Below, piece by piece: positions 54,008 to 63,700 of a stretch of DNA of 64,000 bases. Each line of letters opens with the position of its first letter. Position 1 is the first letter of the stretch. The stretch lies in NCBI GenBank assembly GCA_016218725.1, contig JACRDB010000128.1, positions 1-64,000 on the forward strand, in the 5' to 3' direction. Made by a program: the position numbers and the translations under genes. The notes below the pieces were generated by a model, which did not search any database, was not told the origin of the DNA, and was given only the letters and a program-made list of their open reading frames with translations. The stretch comes from Deltaproteobacteria bacterium (GTDB taxonomy: Bacteria; Myxococcota_A; Polyangia; Polyangiales; Ga0077539).

Positions 54008-55024
54008 GTGCTTCCTCGCATCGAGAGCCTCCCACCCACCCCCACCGACGACCCCGTCGTCCTGGTCGCCGACGCCGACCCTCTCCGGCGGGAGAGGCTC
54101 CGCCAGGCGCTCTCCTGTGAGGGGATCGAAGCCGAGGTCGTCGCGGACCTGCGCCGCGTCGTGGACCGGCTCCGGGTCGAAGCGCCGGACCTCCTGATCC
54201 TGGACGCGGACCACACCCCCACGGCCCTGGAGGTGTGCGCCGAGGTGCGACTCCTGGACGACGCGAGGCTCACCCCGGTGCTCCTGGTCTCCTCCGAGGC
54301 CAGGGACGAGAACACCGTCGCTCGCACCCTGCTCTGCGGCGCCGATGACTTTGTCCACGGAGCGCTCAGGATGGTGGAGCTCCTGGCCCGGGTGCGGGTC
54401 CAGCTCCGCAATCACCGCGACCGCTGGCTCCTCCAGTGGGCGCGCCAGAGCCGCGCCAGCTTCCGACGGGCGGCGATGCAGGACCCTCTCCTCCAGATCG
54501 CCAACCGCCGGGCCGGCGACGCAGCCCTCGTCGACGCCCTGGACCACGGCGGTCCCCTCATGGTGGCCATCCTGGACCTGGACCATTTCAAGCGCGTCAA
54601 TGACACCTTCGGCCACGCCGTGGGGGATCGGGTCCTGCGCACGGTGGCCCAGGCCCTCCAGCGGCTGACCCGCCACGGTGACGTCGTCGCTCGCTACGGC
54701 GGCGAGGAGTTCGTGCTGATCCTCCGAGGCGCCCGCCCCGAGCGCGCTCACGCCATCGCCGAGCGCTTCCGCGAGGGCGTCGCCAACGTCACCTTCGGCG
54801 CCGAGGACGGGGTCCGGAAGATCACCGTCTCCATCGGCGCGGCCACCTGGGACGGCCAGGACCCGAGGCCCACGCGGGAGACGCTCTTGAGCCTCGCCGA
54901 CAGCGCCCTGTACACCTCCAAGCGGGCGGGGCGTAACCGCGTCACGGTGCTGGGCCTCGACGAGCCCTCGACGGTCCCCAGCCGCAACGTGGCGCGACCG
55001 ATCACCGTATCCCAGCGGACCTGA
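54008..55024 (+). CDS. Receiver-GGDEF diguanylate cyclase
   Basis: 338 residues from a GTG at 54008; the start is uncertain because no strong ribosome site is seen. Residues 15-130 are a receiver domain (VVLVADADPLRR, LLILDADHT with the phospho-Asp near 64), but the usual KP after GADDF is replaced by GA in GADDFVHGAL, so the conserved Lys is missing. Residues about 165-320 are a GGDEF domain with YGGEEFVLIL (active) and RHGD eight residues before it (RxxD inhibitory site). Makes cyclic di-GMP, with product inhibition expected. Confidence 0.88.
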   Translation: MLPRIESLPPTPTDDPVVLVADADPLRRERLRQALSCEGIEAEVVADLRRVVDRLRVEAPDLLILDADHTPTALEVCAEVRLLDDARLTPVLLVSSEARDENTVARTLLCGADDFVHGALRMVELLARVRVQLRNHRDRWLLQWARQSRASFRRAAMQDPLLQIANRRAGDAALVDALDHGGPLMVAILDLDHFKRVNDTFGHAVGDRVLRTVAQALQRLTRHGDVVARYGGEEFVLILRGARPERAHAIAERFREGVANVTFGAEDGVRKITVSIGAATWDGQDPRPTRETLLSLADSALYTSKRAGRNRVTVLGLDEPSTVPSRNVARPITVSQRT

Positions 55025-55109
55025 GGCCCACCTCCGACGCTTGGACGGGGATCTGGCTGCGTGTTACCCGTGGAGGGTGGAACGCGGGGGGTGAGGTCGC
55101 CGCGTGCGG

Positions 55110-55850
55110 TTACTCCGCGCCGTCGCCGGTCCCCGGGGGGCACCAGACCCTGCGCGAGGGCACGCTCCGCAGGTGGCGCCGCCGGGCCTCCGGGGTGCGG
55201 GCGAGGCGCTGGCCCTCACCGAGCACCAGGGCCGTGAGCGAGCGCCCGTAACAGCAGCCCGTGTCGAGCCCCGTGGCGTGGGGCTCGAGCTGCAAACCCC
55301 GCCGCGCGTCGTGGCCAAAGACTAGCTGGCGAGGCCCCCCCCAGGCCTGGGCCCAGGGCACTCCATCCAACATCCGTGAAGGCTTTCCCTTGTGGTCAAT
55401 GGACCGCACCAGGAGCAGCACCTCCTGGGGGCACCGCTCCGGCGTGCTCTGCGGGTCCACGCCCGCATGCACCACCACCAGGTCGTGCTCCGGCAGCGGG
55501 AGGTGCAGCGGCAGCGCGTCCAACCACGCGAAGTGCTCCTCCTCCAGGACCTCCACCACCGCCCGGTGCCGGTCCGAGAGGGGCACGAGCTTGTTCGCTC
55601 CCTCCTCGCCGTGGCGCTTCTTCGCCCTCCACCAGCTCAAGACCTTCTCGTCGTGGTTGCCGCGCACGGCCCTGGCGCCCAGCTCCCGGGCGCGTTCCAC
55701 GGCGCCTCGGGAGTCCGGCCCCCGCGCCACCAGGTCCCCGACAAAGACCAGCCGGTCCACGCCAGGCTTGAAGCGCACCGCCAGGAGGAGGTCCTCCAGC
55801 TCCTGCGAGCAGCCGTGCACGTCCCCGACGATCACGGTCCTCGGCGCCAC
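55110..55850 (-). CDS. ApaH/PrpE-like metallophosphatase
   Basis: 246 residues from the GTG at 55850, with GGAGG about 8 nt upstream inside the end of the UbiB-family gene. Signatures: VIVGDVHGCSQELEDLL, VFVGDLVARGPDS, VRGNHDEKVL, VVVHAGVDP and LVFGHDARRG, the pattern of bis(5'-nucleosyl)-tetraphosphatases and Ser/Thr-type protein phosphatases of bacteria. It could remove dinucleotide polyphosphates or dephosphorylate proteins. Follows the UbiB-family gene by 4 bp, so likely co-translated. Confidence 0.83.
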   Translation of the reverse strand: MAPRTVIVGDVHGCSQELEDLLLAVRFKPGVDRLVFVGDLVARGPDSRGAVERARELGARAVRGNHDEKVLSWWRAKKRHGEEGANKLVPLSDRHRAVVEVLEEEHFAWLDALPLHLPLPEHDLVVVHAGVDPQSTPERCPQEVLLLVRSIDHKGKPSRMLDGVPWAQAWGGPRQLVFGHDARRGLQLEPHATGLDTGCCYGRSLTALVLGEGQRLARTPEARRRHLRSVPSRRVWCPPGTGDGAE

Positions 55851-55854
55851 CGGC

Positions 55855-57234
55855 TCACCCTCCGTACGGCGGAATCTGGATCGTGCGCCCCTGCCAGCCC
55901 TCGCGCACCCAGGGCTCCACCATCCGGCGGAAATTGGCCTTCTCCCGCGCGCGGGAGAAGTACTCATAGTACCCGAGCACCACCCGCGTCAGGAAGATGA
56001 AATCCCGCTGCGAGGGCGGGATCCGCCGGGCGTTCAGGAAGTAGAGAATAAGGTCCTTGGCGCCGCGCACGTAGCTGTACTCGCCGAAGTCGAAGTCCCG
56101 ATCCTCGCGCAGGCCCGTGGCGAAGTACTCGGAGATCCTGCGCATGTCCGCGAGCTCCTGCGGGTCGTTGCGGTTCACCAGGAGCCCCAGGGTCTGCATG
56201 GCGTCCCGGAAGCGCTCTTCATCCTGGTTCATATGGGCCCGGACCATGTCCGCAAAGGGCACCAGGAACGATGGCTCAAAGACCTTCACGCAGCCAAAAT
56301 CCAGCATGGCGAAGCGCCCGTCCGGCAGGATCCGGTAGTTGCCTGGGTGCGGGTCTGCGTGGAGCACGCCCCCCTTGAGCACCTGGATCCAGAAGGCCTC
56401 GCTGAGCTGCCGCACGATGCGAGACCGCACCTTCGGGTCCGGGTCCTTCAGGGCCTCGCCCAGGTCCACGCCGCCCACATAGTCGTAGGTGACCACCCGA
56501 AGGCCCGAGAAGGCGTTGTGTACCTTCGGGATCACCATCCAGGGGTAGGGCTCGAAGAGCTTGCGCAGGAGGTTGGCGTTGTAGGCCTCGCGGCAGTAGT
56601 CCGTCTCCTGCGCCAGGTGCTCGGCGATCTCCTCGGCCACGGGGGTGAAGTCCAGCCGGTCGTTGCGCACCAGGTCCGCGATGAGGGTCTTGACCAGGCC
56701 CGCGCCGAGCTTCAGGTTCTTCAGGTCCCCGTCCACGCTCTCGTCCGCGCCGGGGTACTGCACCTTCACCGCCACGTCGGTGCCATCGGGCAGCGTGGCC
56801 CGGTGCACCTGCCCCAGGGACGCCGCCGCCAGGGCCGTGCGCGAGAAGCTCTTGAAGAGCTTCTCCGGGTCGTCCCCAAGGTCTTTTCGAAGCACCTCCC
56901 GGATGGTCTCGTACGCCATCGGCGGGGCCGAGGCCTGGAGCGACCGGAGGATCTCGCCGTACTCCCCGGGGAGCGCCTCGGCGTGGGTGGAAAGGAGCTG
57001 CCCCACCTTCATCACCGGCCCCCGGAGCTCCTTCATGGTGCTCACGATCTTGCGGGCGTTCTGGAGGTGGCGCTTGAGGTCGTTCTCCGTGGCCCCGGCG
57101 GCCCCCTCGGGCCCTCGGAGCCGCTCCAGGAGCTTGCCCCCGAGGTAGCTCCCGGCCACGGAGCCCCCGAGGATGCCCGCCTTGATCGTGCGCACCAGGC
57201 GCCCCGGCACCTTCTCTTGTGGTTCCCTGGCCAT
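55855..57234 (-). CDS. ABC1/AarF/UbiB-family atypical kinase
   Basis: 459 residues from the ATG at 57234. The KxGQ motif (VMKVGQLLSTHAEALP) is diagnostic, followed by AAASLGQVHRATLPDGTDVAVKVQYPG, LHADPHPGNY and MLDFGCVKVF. Family members act in quinone biosynthesis and lipid handling and have an auto-inhibited kinase-like fold with ATPase activity. No ubi/men gene is adjacent, so the specific role is open. TACAGT lies about 15 nt before the ATG. Its start is 47 bp from that of the divergent Rieske lipoprotein. Confidence 0.9.
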   Translation of the reverse strand: MAREPQEKVPGRLVRTIKAGILGGSVAGSYLGGKLLERLRGPEGAAGATENDLKRHLQNARKIVSTMKELRGPVMKVGQLLSTHAEALPGEYGEILRSLQASAPPMAYETIREVLRKDLGDDPEKLFKSFSRTALAAASLGQVHRATLPDGTDVAVKVQYPGADESVDGDLKNLKLGAGLVKTLIADLVRNDRLDFTPVAEEIAEHLAQETDYCREAYNANLLRKLFEPYPWMVIPKVHNAFSGLRVVTYDYVGGVDLGEALKDPDPKVRSRIVRQLSEAFWIQVLKGGVLHADPHPGNYRILPDGRFAMLDFGCVKVFEPSFLVPFADMVRAHMNQDEERFRDAMQTLGLLVNRNDPQELADMRRISEYFATGLREDRDFDFGEYSYVRGAKDLILYFLNARRIPPSQRDFIFLTRVVLGYYEYFSRAREKANFRRMVEPWVREGWQGRTIQIPPYGG

Positions 57235-57281
57235 CAGTCGCGCACTGTAGCACCCCCGCGGGCGATGCTATACGCAAGCCC

Positions 57282-57749
57282 ATGGTGCCCCCCCTCGGAA
57301 GGCGCAAGGCCCTGGGCCTCCTCGCGGCCGCCTCGGTGCTCCCCGTGGCCTGCGGAACGCCTGCCCCGATGCCCCCCCCGGAGCCCTTTGAGGTCGGCCC
57401 CGTGGGGGACTTCACGGCCCCGGTGTGGCGCTTCTTCTTCAACCGCGAGGTGGTGGTCGCCAGGGACGCCCGGGGCTTCTTCGCCATGACCGCGGTGTGT
57501 ACGCACCAGCGCTGTCTGGTCCGCCCCCGGGAGCTCCCAGGGCTCTGCATGCCGCCCGTCGAGGACGCCAGCAACACCACCGGCGAGCTGTGCTGCCACT
57601 GCCACGGGTCGGTGTACAACGGCCAGGGGACGCCCGTGACGGGGCCCTCCACCCGCCCCCTGGCGCACTTCCGGGTCACCATCGAGGACGGCAGGGTCCG
57701 GGTCCACCCCGGCGAGCCCGTCGCCGCGGACGCGCGCGCCGCGCCGTAG
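57282..57749 (+). CDS. Rieske [2Fe-2S] protein, exported (Tat/lipoprotein-like signal)
   Basis: 155 residues from the ATG at 57282. The N-terminus has a twin Arg (GRRKALGLLAAASVLPVAC) and a possible lipobox VAC, so Tat-dependent export with lipid anchoring is plausible. The cluster ligands are CTH (AVCTHQRC) and CHCH (CCHCHGSVYNGQG), with TGPSTRPLAHFRV typical of the domain end. It probably transfers electrons in a periplasmic chain. No cytochrome b or oxidase gene is nearby. It is unrelated in sequence context to the Rieske pair at 10-13 kb. Confidence 0.85.
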   Translation: MVPPLGRRKALGLLAAASVLPVACGTPAPMPPPEPFEVGPVGDFTAPVWRFFFNREVVVARDARGFFAMTAVCTHQRCLVRPRELPGLCMPPVEDASNTTGELCCHCHGSVYNGQGTPVTGPSTRPLAHFRVTIEDGRVRVHPGEPVAADARAAP

Positions 57750-57829
57750 GAAACCGACGGCCCGCCGCCTCGGCTCGTACGACATGGACCTACATCTGGA
57801 AGTCCCGTGTCTGTAGGAGTGACGCCGCG

Positions 57830-59500
57830 CTACGGATCCAGGCACCGCACGTCGTAGCCGCCGGTGGTGAGGAAGGAAACATACTCGCCCACCGCAGACC
57901 AGGTGAGGGAGAGTGGCGCGTCGTCCGCCGAGCGCACCGTGTGGACCCCGGGCGAGACTTCGGCGTGCCAGACATCGTAGGGCCCCGCGGGTTGCGGGGT
58001 CCCGCGAAGGGGCACGTCGTCGAGCAGCACCGTGGCGCCGCGAGGGGCCGCGGCTTCCAGGTAGCGCCGCGTGTAGCTCTCGGGCATGTCGAAGCGGAAG
58101 CGCCGACGCCACAGATCGACCGGAGGTTGGTACACCAGGGCGGGGTCCCCCGAGCGCGTGCCGCCTCCGCCCTGGCTCGCCATGAATTGCGCAACCAGGA
58201 AGCGACCCTCGCCGCGAACAAGAAACGAACGCTCCACCGGGAGGTCGAGCACCTGACGAGCGCCGAGCCGTACCGCTGCGTGGGTGGACGGAGGGTCGAA
58301 AATCAGGAGATTGTCGCCTGTAAGGGAGAGGATGCGAACGTACGAACCTACGCCGATGCGCTGCTGGAGGGCAGGGACGACCGCCGCACGACCCCAGCTC
58401 TCCACGGGCGGGAGCTGCTCTTCGACGTGGTCGCAGGCTCCCGCGAAGGGGGGCAACTGTTGCGGTAGTTTCAGGCAATTCACGCCTCCAAGAACGGCGA
58501 CGGGACGAGATGCATCGATCAGCGTCCCGGAGAGATCACCGTCGCCTTGCCCCACCAGAAGAAGGATGTCGCCGCCTAGTAGGTCATATGACGCCGTCTG
58601 CCCCGTCTGCACCTCAGCGACGCCTCTCCCAGCAATCAGGTTGACGGTGGAGCGAACGCGCACCGAGGTGGACTCCCCCGGAGATCCGAAGGCACCAATT
58701 GCGAGAAACGGACCCATGAACGAGTGAGAGTAGATGGTTTGAGGCCATGTCAAATGCAAGTACCTTTGTCCGCAAAATCCCTGCGAGAGCAACCAGGAAG
58801 CATCGTTCGAGAAAGAGTAGTGACCCTCGTGGACTGCTGCGTGAGCATTGAACTGCCATGCCTCGGTAGTCATTCCACCTGCGACCCTGATCGATGCGGA
58901 TCTCTCATGGATCGACCTGGGTCGAGGGACCGGAGGTCGTTGGGGAGGAAGACAGATGAATCCAACTTCACTCGTGCATCCGGACCACTGCGGGTCGAGT
59001 TGTACCATAGACGTGGCCCAGGGGAGAAGGACGGAGGCTGACAGGCGCGAGGAACTCAGGACGATTGTCGTGGGAGAGGCGCCCTGGAAAATATCAATCG
59101 ACTCTCGCGGTCCCATCTCGTTCTGGAGACGAACCAATCGCAATCCAAAGCGGAGGGAGGCATCGAGTGTGGTGTTGGGAGATTGGAGTGCTATCCGGAG
59201 GGCCGCATCGAGTGACTGAGAAGCGCCCCGCACGGAGCAGTTTGGGCACTCCCCTCCCCGGCAAGGCAGGCACAGGCCCGTAGCCACTTCACAGGACATC
59301 CGCGGGTCGGCGCAGTCGAGGTCGTCGCGGCAACGCCAGGGCGACGTCAAGTCGTCCGAGGAGCCATCGAGTTGATCGGGTTCCGCGACGTCCGCGGCGT
59401 CGGCTGCGCCGCCGTCCGCGCGCGAAATCGAAGCGGCGCAACCCGCCAGGAGGAGCAACAGGGATGCCTTCCCTTGGGCGACCGCACTGCTAGCGCGCAC
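57830..59500 (-). CDS. Lipoprotein with IgGFc-binding-like domain
   Basis: 556 residues from the GTG at 59500, which opens a signal LLLLLAGC and overlaps the end of the SUMF1-like gene by 11 bp. The first 80 mature residues are Asp/Cys-rich (CRDDLDCADPRMSCEV). The centre has the IgGFc-binding-protein N-terminal domain pattern: DASRPVAVLGGVNCLKLP, CDHVEEQLPPVESWG and RILSLTGDNLLIF. Such domains occur in mucin-like and bacterial surface proteins and probably bind ligands. Less GC-rich DNA than most of the window. Last gene of a three-gene unit. Confidence 0.75.
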   Translation of the reverse strand: MRASSAVAQGKASLLLLLAGCAASISRADGGAADAADVAEPDQLDGSSDDLTSPWRCRDDLDCADPRMSCEVATGLCLPCRGGECPNCSVRGASQSLDAALRIALQSPNTTLDASLRFGLRLVRLQNEMGPRESIDIFQGASPTTIVLSSSRLSASVLLPWATSMVQLDPQWSGCTSEVGFICLPPQRPPVPRPRSIHERSASIRVAGGMTTEAWQFNAHAAVHEGHYSFSNDASWLLSQGFCGQRYLHLTWPQTIYSHSFMGPFLAIGAFGSPGESTSVRVRSTVNLIAGRGVAEVQTGQTASYDLLGGDILLLVGQGDGDLSGTLIDASRPVAVLGGVNCLKLPQQLPPFAGACDHVEEQLPPVESWGRAAVVPALQQRIGVGSYVRILSLTGDNLLIFDPPSTHAAVRLGARQVLDLPVERSFLVRGEGRFLVAQFMASQGGGGTRSGDPALVYQPPVDLWRRRFRFDMPESYTRRYLEAAAPRGATVLLDDVPLRGTPQPAGPYDVWHAEVSPGVHTVRSADDAPLSLTWSAVGEYVSFLTTGGYDVRCLDP

Positions 59501-60767
59501 AACGGTACCCGACGGTAGGCTCCGCGGCCGTCCACGCACCGCCGACCCTCGCTGCGGAGTGGATCGCGGCGCGCACAGTCGCGTAGCTGCTCCCGCGGAT
59601 CGTGTGGGGTTGAAGGTTGATAAGGCATAGTGGGTTGTTGAGCGGCGCCCCCCGCCAGCAGAGGGCGCGCGGTCCGAAGATCTCGAAGGAATCAGCAGTC
59701 CACTCGCCAACGTTTCCCTCGAGATCGAAGAGGCCTCCGGAGGGAGGGCGGCGGCCGACCCGGAGGGTGAGCGCTCCATCCTCGCCGGAGCAACCGTCCG
59801 CGTGAACAAGGTCACAGGCTGGATCGGCGTTGCCCCACGGGTAGCGTCGAGGCGTGGGGCGGTCTGGAGACCAACGCGCAGCGAACTCCCACTCGGACTC
59901 TGTGGGAATTCGTCCTCCGTCCCAGACGCAGAAGGCGAGCGCGGTCCAGAACGTCAAGCAGTTGATCGGATGAAGCTCCTGGCTGGAAGGCGAGGACGTC
60001 CAGTTACATCTGGGATCTCCAGTTCGCTGGGTCGGCTCACGTGCCGGATCTCTTGTGGTCAGTATGCGCCCACCCTGGTAGCGAACATCCGTCACTGAAT
60101 TGGGGTGTCCGGCGTCCCACCAGCGCCGAAATCGACGAACCGTAACCTCGTGTGAGTCGAGGAGGAAGGGCCCCACCGTGACGTTTGCCTGCGGCGGAGT
60201 CGCGAAGACAACGCCGTCCGCGCCCACCGAGAAGGTCCCTCCCGGCAGGCGCACCGAGCCGCAACCGCGCTCGGAGGAGTCAGGGCACGACGGTGGAAGC
60301 GCGGGAGGACGAATGCACACACCTTCCGCGTCGCAGGTCCCGCCAGCGCAGGGGGTACCGTCCAGCGAATTGCCGATGTCTTGACACAGTGGCGACGAGC
60401 CTCCACACCGCCAGACTCCGCGACGACATGGGGATAACCCGATCGTGCATGGATCGCCCTCCGCGCACGCCGCGCACACGCCAGACGCGAGGCAGACCGT
60501 CCCCGCGCCGCACGAGCCACAGCTCCCCCCACAGCCGTCAGCACCACAGACTCTCCCCGTGCATCGAGGGGTACATGCGTCGTCCGAGGGGTCAGTGGCG
60601 AGGTCGATAGTGCGGTCGAGGGGGATTTTCGCGGCTCCCTCCGCCGCATCGTCGAACGTGTCCAGCGCGGCGTCCACCGGGGGACGGAAGGTAGAGACAT
60701 CGCTCGAACAGGCTGCATGGGACGCCGCGAGGAGCCCCAGGACGAGGTGCGTTCTGTCCGTGATCAT
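59490..60767 (-). CDS. Lipoprotein with SUMF1/formylglycine-generating-enzyme-like domain
   Basis: 425 residues from the ATG at 60767, which overlaps the upstream stop (ATGA). Lipobox SHAAC (Cys near 20). An Asp/Cys-rich linker (CTGRVCGADGCGGSCGSCGAG) leads to the SUMF1 fold: VRLPGGTFSVGADG, LLDSHEVTVRRFRRWWDAG, INCLTFWTALAFCVWDGGRIPTESEWEFAAR, GLFDLEGNVGEWTAD and RGSSYATVR with terminal YRCAR. In true enzymes this fold oxidises Cys to formylglycine; many bacterial members have lost activity and act as binding domains. No sulfatase is present here. Confidence 0.82.
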   Translation of the reverse strand: MITDRTHLVLGLLAASHAACSSDVSTFRPPVDAALDTFDDAAEGAAKIPLDRTIDLATDPSDDACTPRCTGRVCGADGCGGSCGSCGAGTVCLASGVCAACAEGDPCTIGLSPCRRGVWRCGGSSPLCQDIGNSLDGTPCAGGTCDAEGVCIRPPALPPSCPDSSERGCGSVRLPGGTFSVGADGVVFATPPQANVTVGPFLLDSHEVTVRRFRRWWDAGHPNSVTDVRYQGGRILTTRDPAREPTQRTGDPRCNWTSSPSSQELHPINCLTFWTALAFCVWDGGRIPTESEWEFAARWSPDRPTPRRYPWGNADPACDLVHADGCSGEDGALTLRVGRRPPSGGLFDLEGNVGEWTADSFEIFGPRALCWRGAPLNNPLCLINLQPHTIRGSSYATVRAAIHSAARVGGAWTAAEPTVGYRCAR

Positions 60768-63700
60768 CACCGCCCCACCGAGCTGTAGGAGAGACGGGCT
60801 ACCCAGCGCGCGCTGGCGCGGTCAATGCTCCGGATCCTGTTCGCGTCTCTCACGCAGGTCGTCCCGTTACCGGCGTCGTCGATCTCGTACTCCCCGAGGC
60901 GCAACACGCGAACGGGCCAGGTCGTGAGATGCCCGCTGGCGCTGCCTGGCGAGCGCAGGGGGGTAACGAACGCCCCAGCTCCGTTCTGCGCGCCAAAGAG
61001 ATTCTGCCCGGATGCGGTGTCGAATCCAAAGCGCATCAAGACGTCATCGTTCGCAGGAGACAGGAGCGGATCCTCCGAACTGCCGGCTACATCGAAGACA
61101 TCGTCGTCGCTGCCGAGGTCACGATCCAGGATGGCCAGGCCCATGGTCCACTGGGCCTCCGTCCCAGTCCCCGTGATCGTACGACCTGCGAGGGCGAAGC
61201 TCCGATGCCAACCCGCCGCTGCGAGAAGCGTCTCGTGGGGGTCAGCCTCGCCATCTCCAAGGGTCGAGAGAGTCTCTACTCCGGCGGGTGGGCCGGCAGC
61301 ATACAAGCTGTAGTCGCACGTCGGGTCTGGCGAGCCATTGGAAAACGGAAAGCGCCCCGCCACCGAGGACGCCCCCTCCTCGACGTTGGTCCTTTGCCAC
61401 AGGTGCCCGAACAGATCGAGCGTCGCGAGAAATCCGTCTTCGCAGCCGAGCGTGCATTGTAGCTGTGTCGCGCGGATCTCCCAGCGAGAGGCGCGCCTCG
61501 AGTCGAACACCTCCTCGCGATGGAGCCGAAATCGCCGGAGCCGAGTCTCGACCGCCAGGTGATCGCTCATGCTGGACGCGGCCGCGGACGGGAACGCACG
61601 GGTGGGGTCGAGATCAAGCACGCGGAAGGTAAACCCAAGCGGTCCTGTATCGGCGGTAGGAGCCAACACGTAGCGAGGGGAATCCGTTGGGATGATGTGG
61701 AGGATGTAGTCGAGTTTCGACGCAGGACCTGTGTAGAAGTCACGGAGGTCGAAGCGATTGCCGCCGTGGAACTGAAGGCGACTCGCCGGAGAGCTGAGAT
61801 CCGTCCCATACACATCCCGGCGGTCACGGCTGGGACGGGGAGGAGGCACACTGGTCACGCTGAACCCGACGAACGGACCTACCGGATCGCGACCTGCGAG
61901 CCGTCCGGGGTGAGGGAGGCCAAACGCCGGGGTAAGGTCTACGATCAAATCGGGCTCCTCTCCCGCGGACAAACGAAGGAGCATGGGGAGCGTCGTGCCC
62001 GTAGGAGTAGCCGAGAGTTCAAACGCGTCGAGCGCGCCGTCGACCGCGGCACCCAGCGGGCCGACTGGTCCGCCGATGCCCCCGAGGGTGGAGAGCAGGT
62101 TGTCGTGGCCGACCCTCCGCGGTTGATTTGGGTCGACAGGAAACATGACGCCCCGAAAATCAGGGTGACCCTCGTCGGTATTCAGGTCTCCCAGGATGAG
62201 AGCGCTACGATCCCGGCCTCCCACGCTGTCGAGCCGGGCATTGATGAAGGTCTGGGCCTCCGCCATCTGGAGCGCAAGGACCTCGGTGTTGGATCTGGCA
62301 ACCTCTGCAGGCGGAATCGCGAGGGCGGATTGAAAACCAGCTAACAGTGCGGAGACCATGACTTCAAACGACGCGCCCGCGGAGGGAGTTCCCATCGCGT
62401 TCGCGATCAGGCTCGCGAGGGCGCGGGTGGAGATCGAGCGGACGGTCGCGCGGCTCGTCGGCGCGGAGCCGGCATTGTCATCCTCTCCGTCAAACGTCGA
62501 GCGATCTGCGGGAGAAGCGCCAACGGGGCCGCAGTTTCTCTGTACCGCGGACGCCGCGATGTTGACAATCTGGGCGCGCGCACCGGAGTCCGTCAAGACG
62601 CTCAGTGCCTGCACCTGGCGCAGTAAGAGGAGCCAGGGGTCGACCGTACCACTCGCGGCGCTGTAGGCGGCTGCGGCTCCGCTGACAATAGAGGCAAGCA
62701 ACGCCGTCGCGGCGGTTGTTCCCAGGTTGATGACCGCGTCGATTGCCGCGGCGAGTTGGAGCGTATTCACCGCGCAGTTCGTGGAGCTCGGCGCATTCAT
62801 GTGGGTCGCAAAGATGTCGAGGAAATCGTCCGCGACCGGCGTCGCGGGTCCCCGATCGAACTGCGCCCGTTGTGCCTCGGGTAGGGGGGGAAGGGTCTCT
62901 TGTCTCGCTCCCAGATTCAGGCGAACGTGTACGATGCCCTTCGGCACGAGACAGTCCTCGGCCTTGCAGGCGGAATAGATGTGATGCGCCTCAGAGACGA
63001 TGGGAAAGGCCGATAGGATGAGCACCCCGCCGTGAGGTTGTACGGCTCCCGCGGCGCGCAGCAGGCTGCCTCGAGCTTCGAGCCCGGCGGCGTTGTCAGA
63101 CAAAGAGCTCCGCACCTGCGTCGGCGCGGAGCCTGAAGCAACCGGGAGGGGCGAATTGCCTGGATCGCTCACCACTTCCGGGTGTGAGACGGCCCCGTTG
63201 GTGTAGAACGGGCCGAGGTTGAAACCCGGGCGCTCTGGATCTGTCATGGCGATGCGGGCGAGGTTCGCACATCGAAGAAGCTCGTAGGCCTCGGTCTGGT
63301 CCCACACCTCCTGGAGGGCTACAATGTTTGCCCTGCTGTGAGCGATTCTGCGACCGATCTCGCACGCCGAGATGGTGCTGTCTGCGAAGAAGTCGGGCCT
63401 CCCGTTCAACGCGGGTTGGATCACGGCTTCGGCGGAGGTACCGTTGTCCGTGAAGCGCTTGACATTCCAGGTCATGATGCGCAGGTCCTGGCTGGTGGGC
63501 GTGCTGCTCAGCCATCGCCAGGTCGAGACATTGTTGCGGTCAACGAACTCGGGCATCCCGGCCGCGCCGGCGCCCGGCGGCCGCCAGGGATACGAGCCAA
63601 GGGGAGCAGGGGTACAGCCTGGGGGCTGGCACTGGGCATTGTCCTCCTCCTGGGCGATGAAGAACCTTGCGTTCTGAGGAAACTCCTCCTCCGTGCGCGC

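Noticed and set aside
57750..57829. Terminator in the convergent gap between the Rieske lipoprotein and the IgGFc-like gene
   Set aside because: No stem with a T-run could be found by eye.
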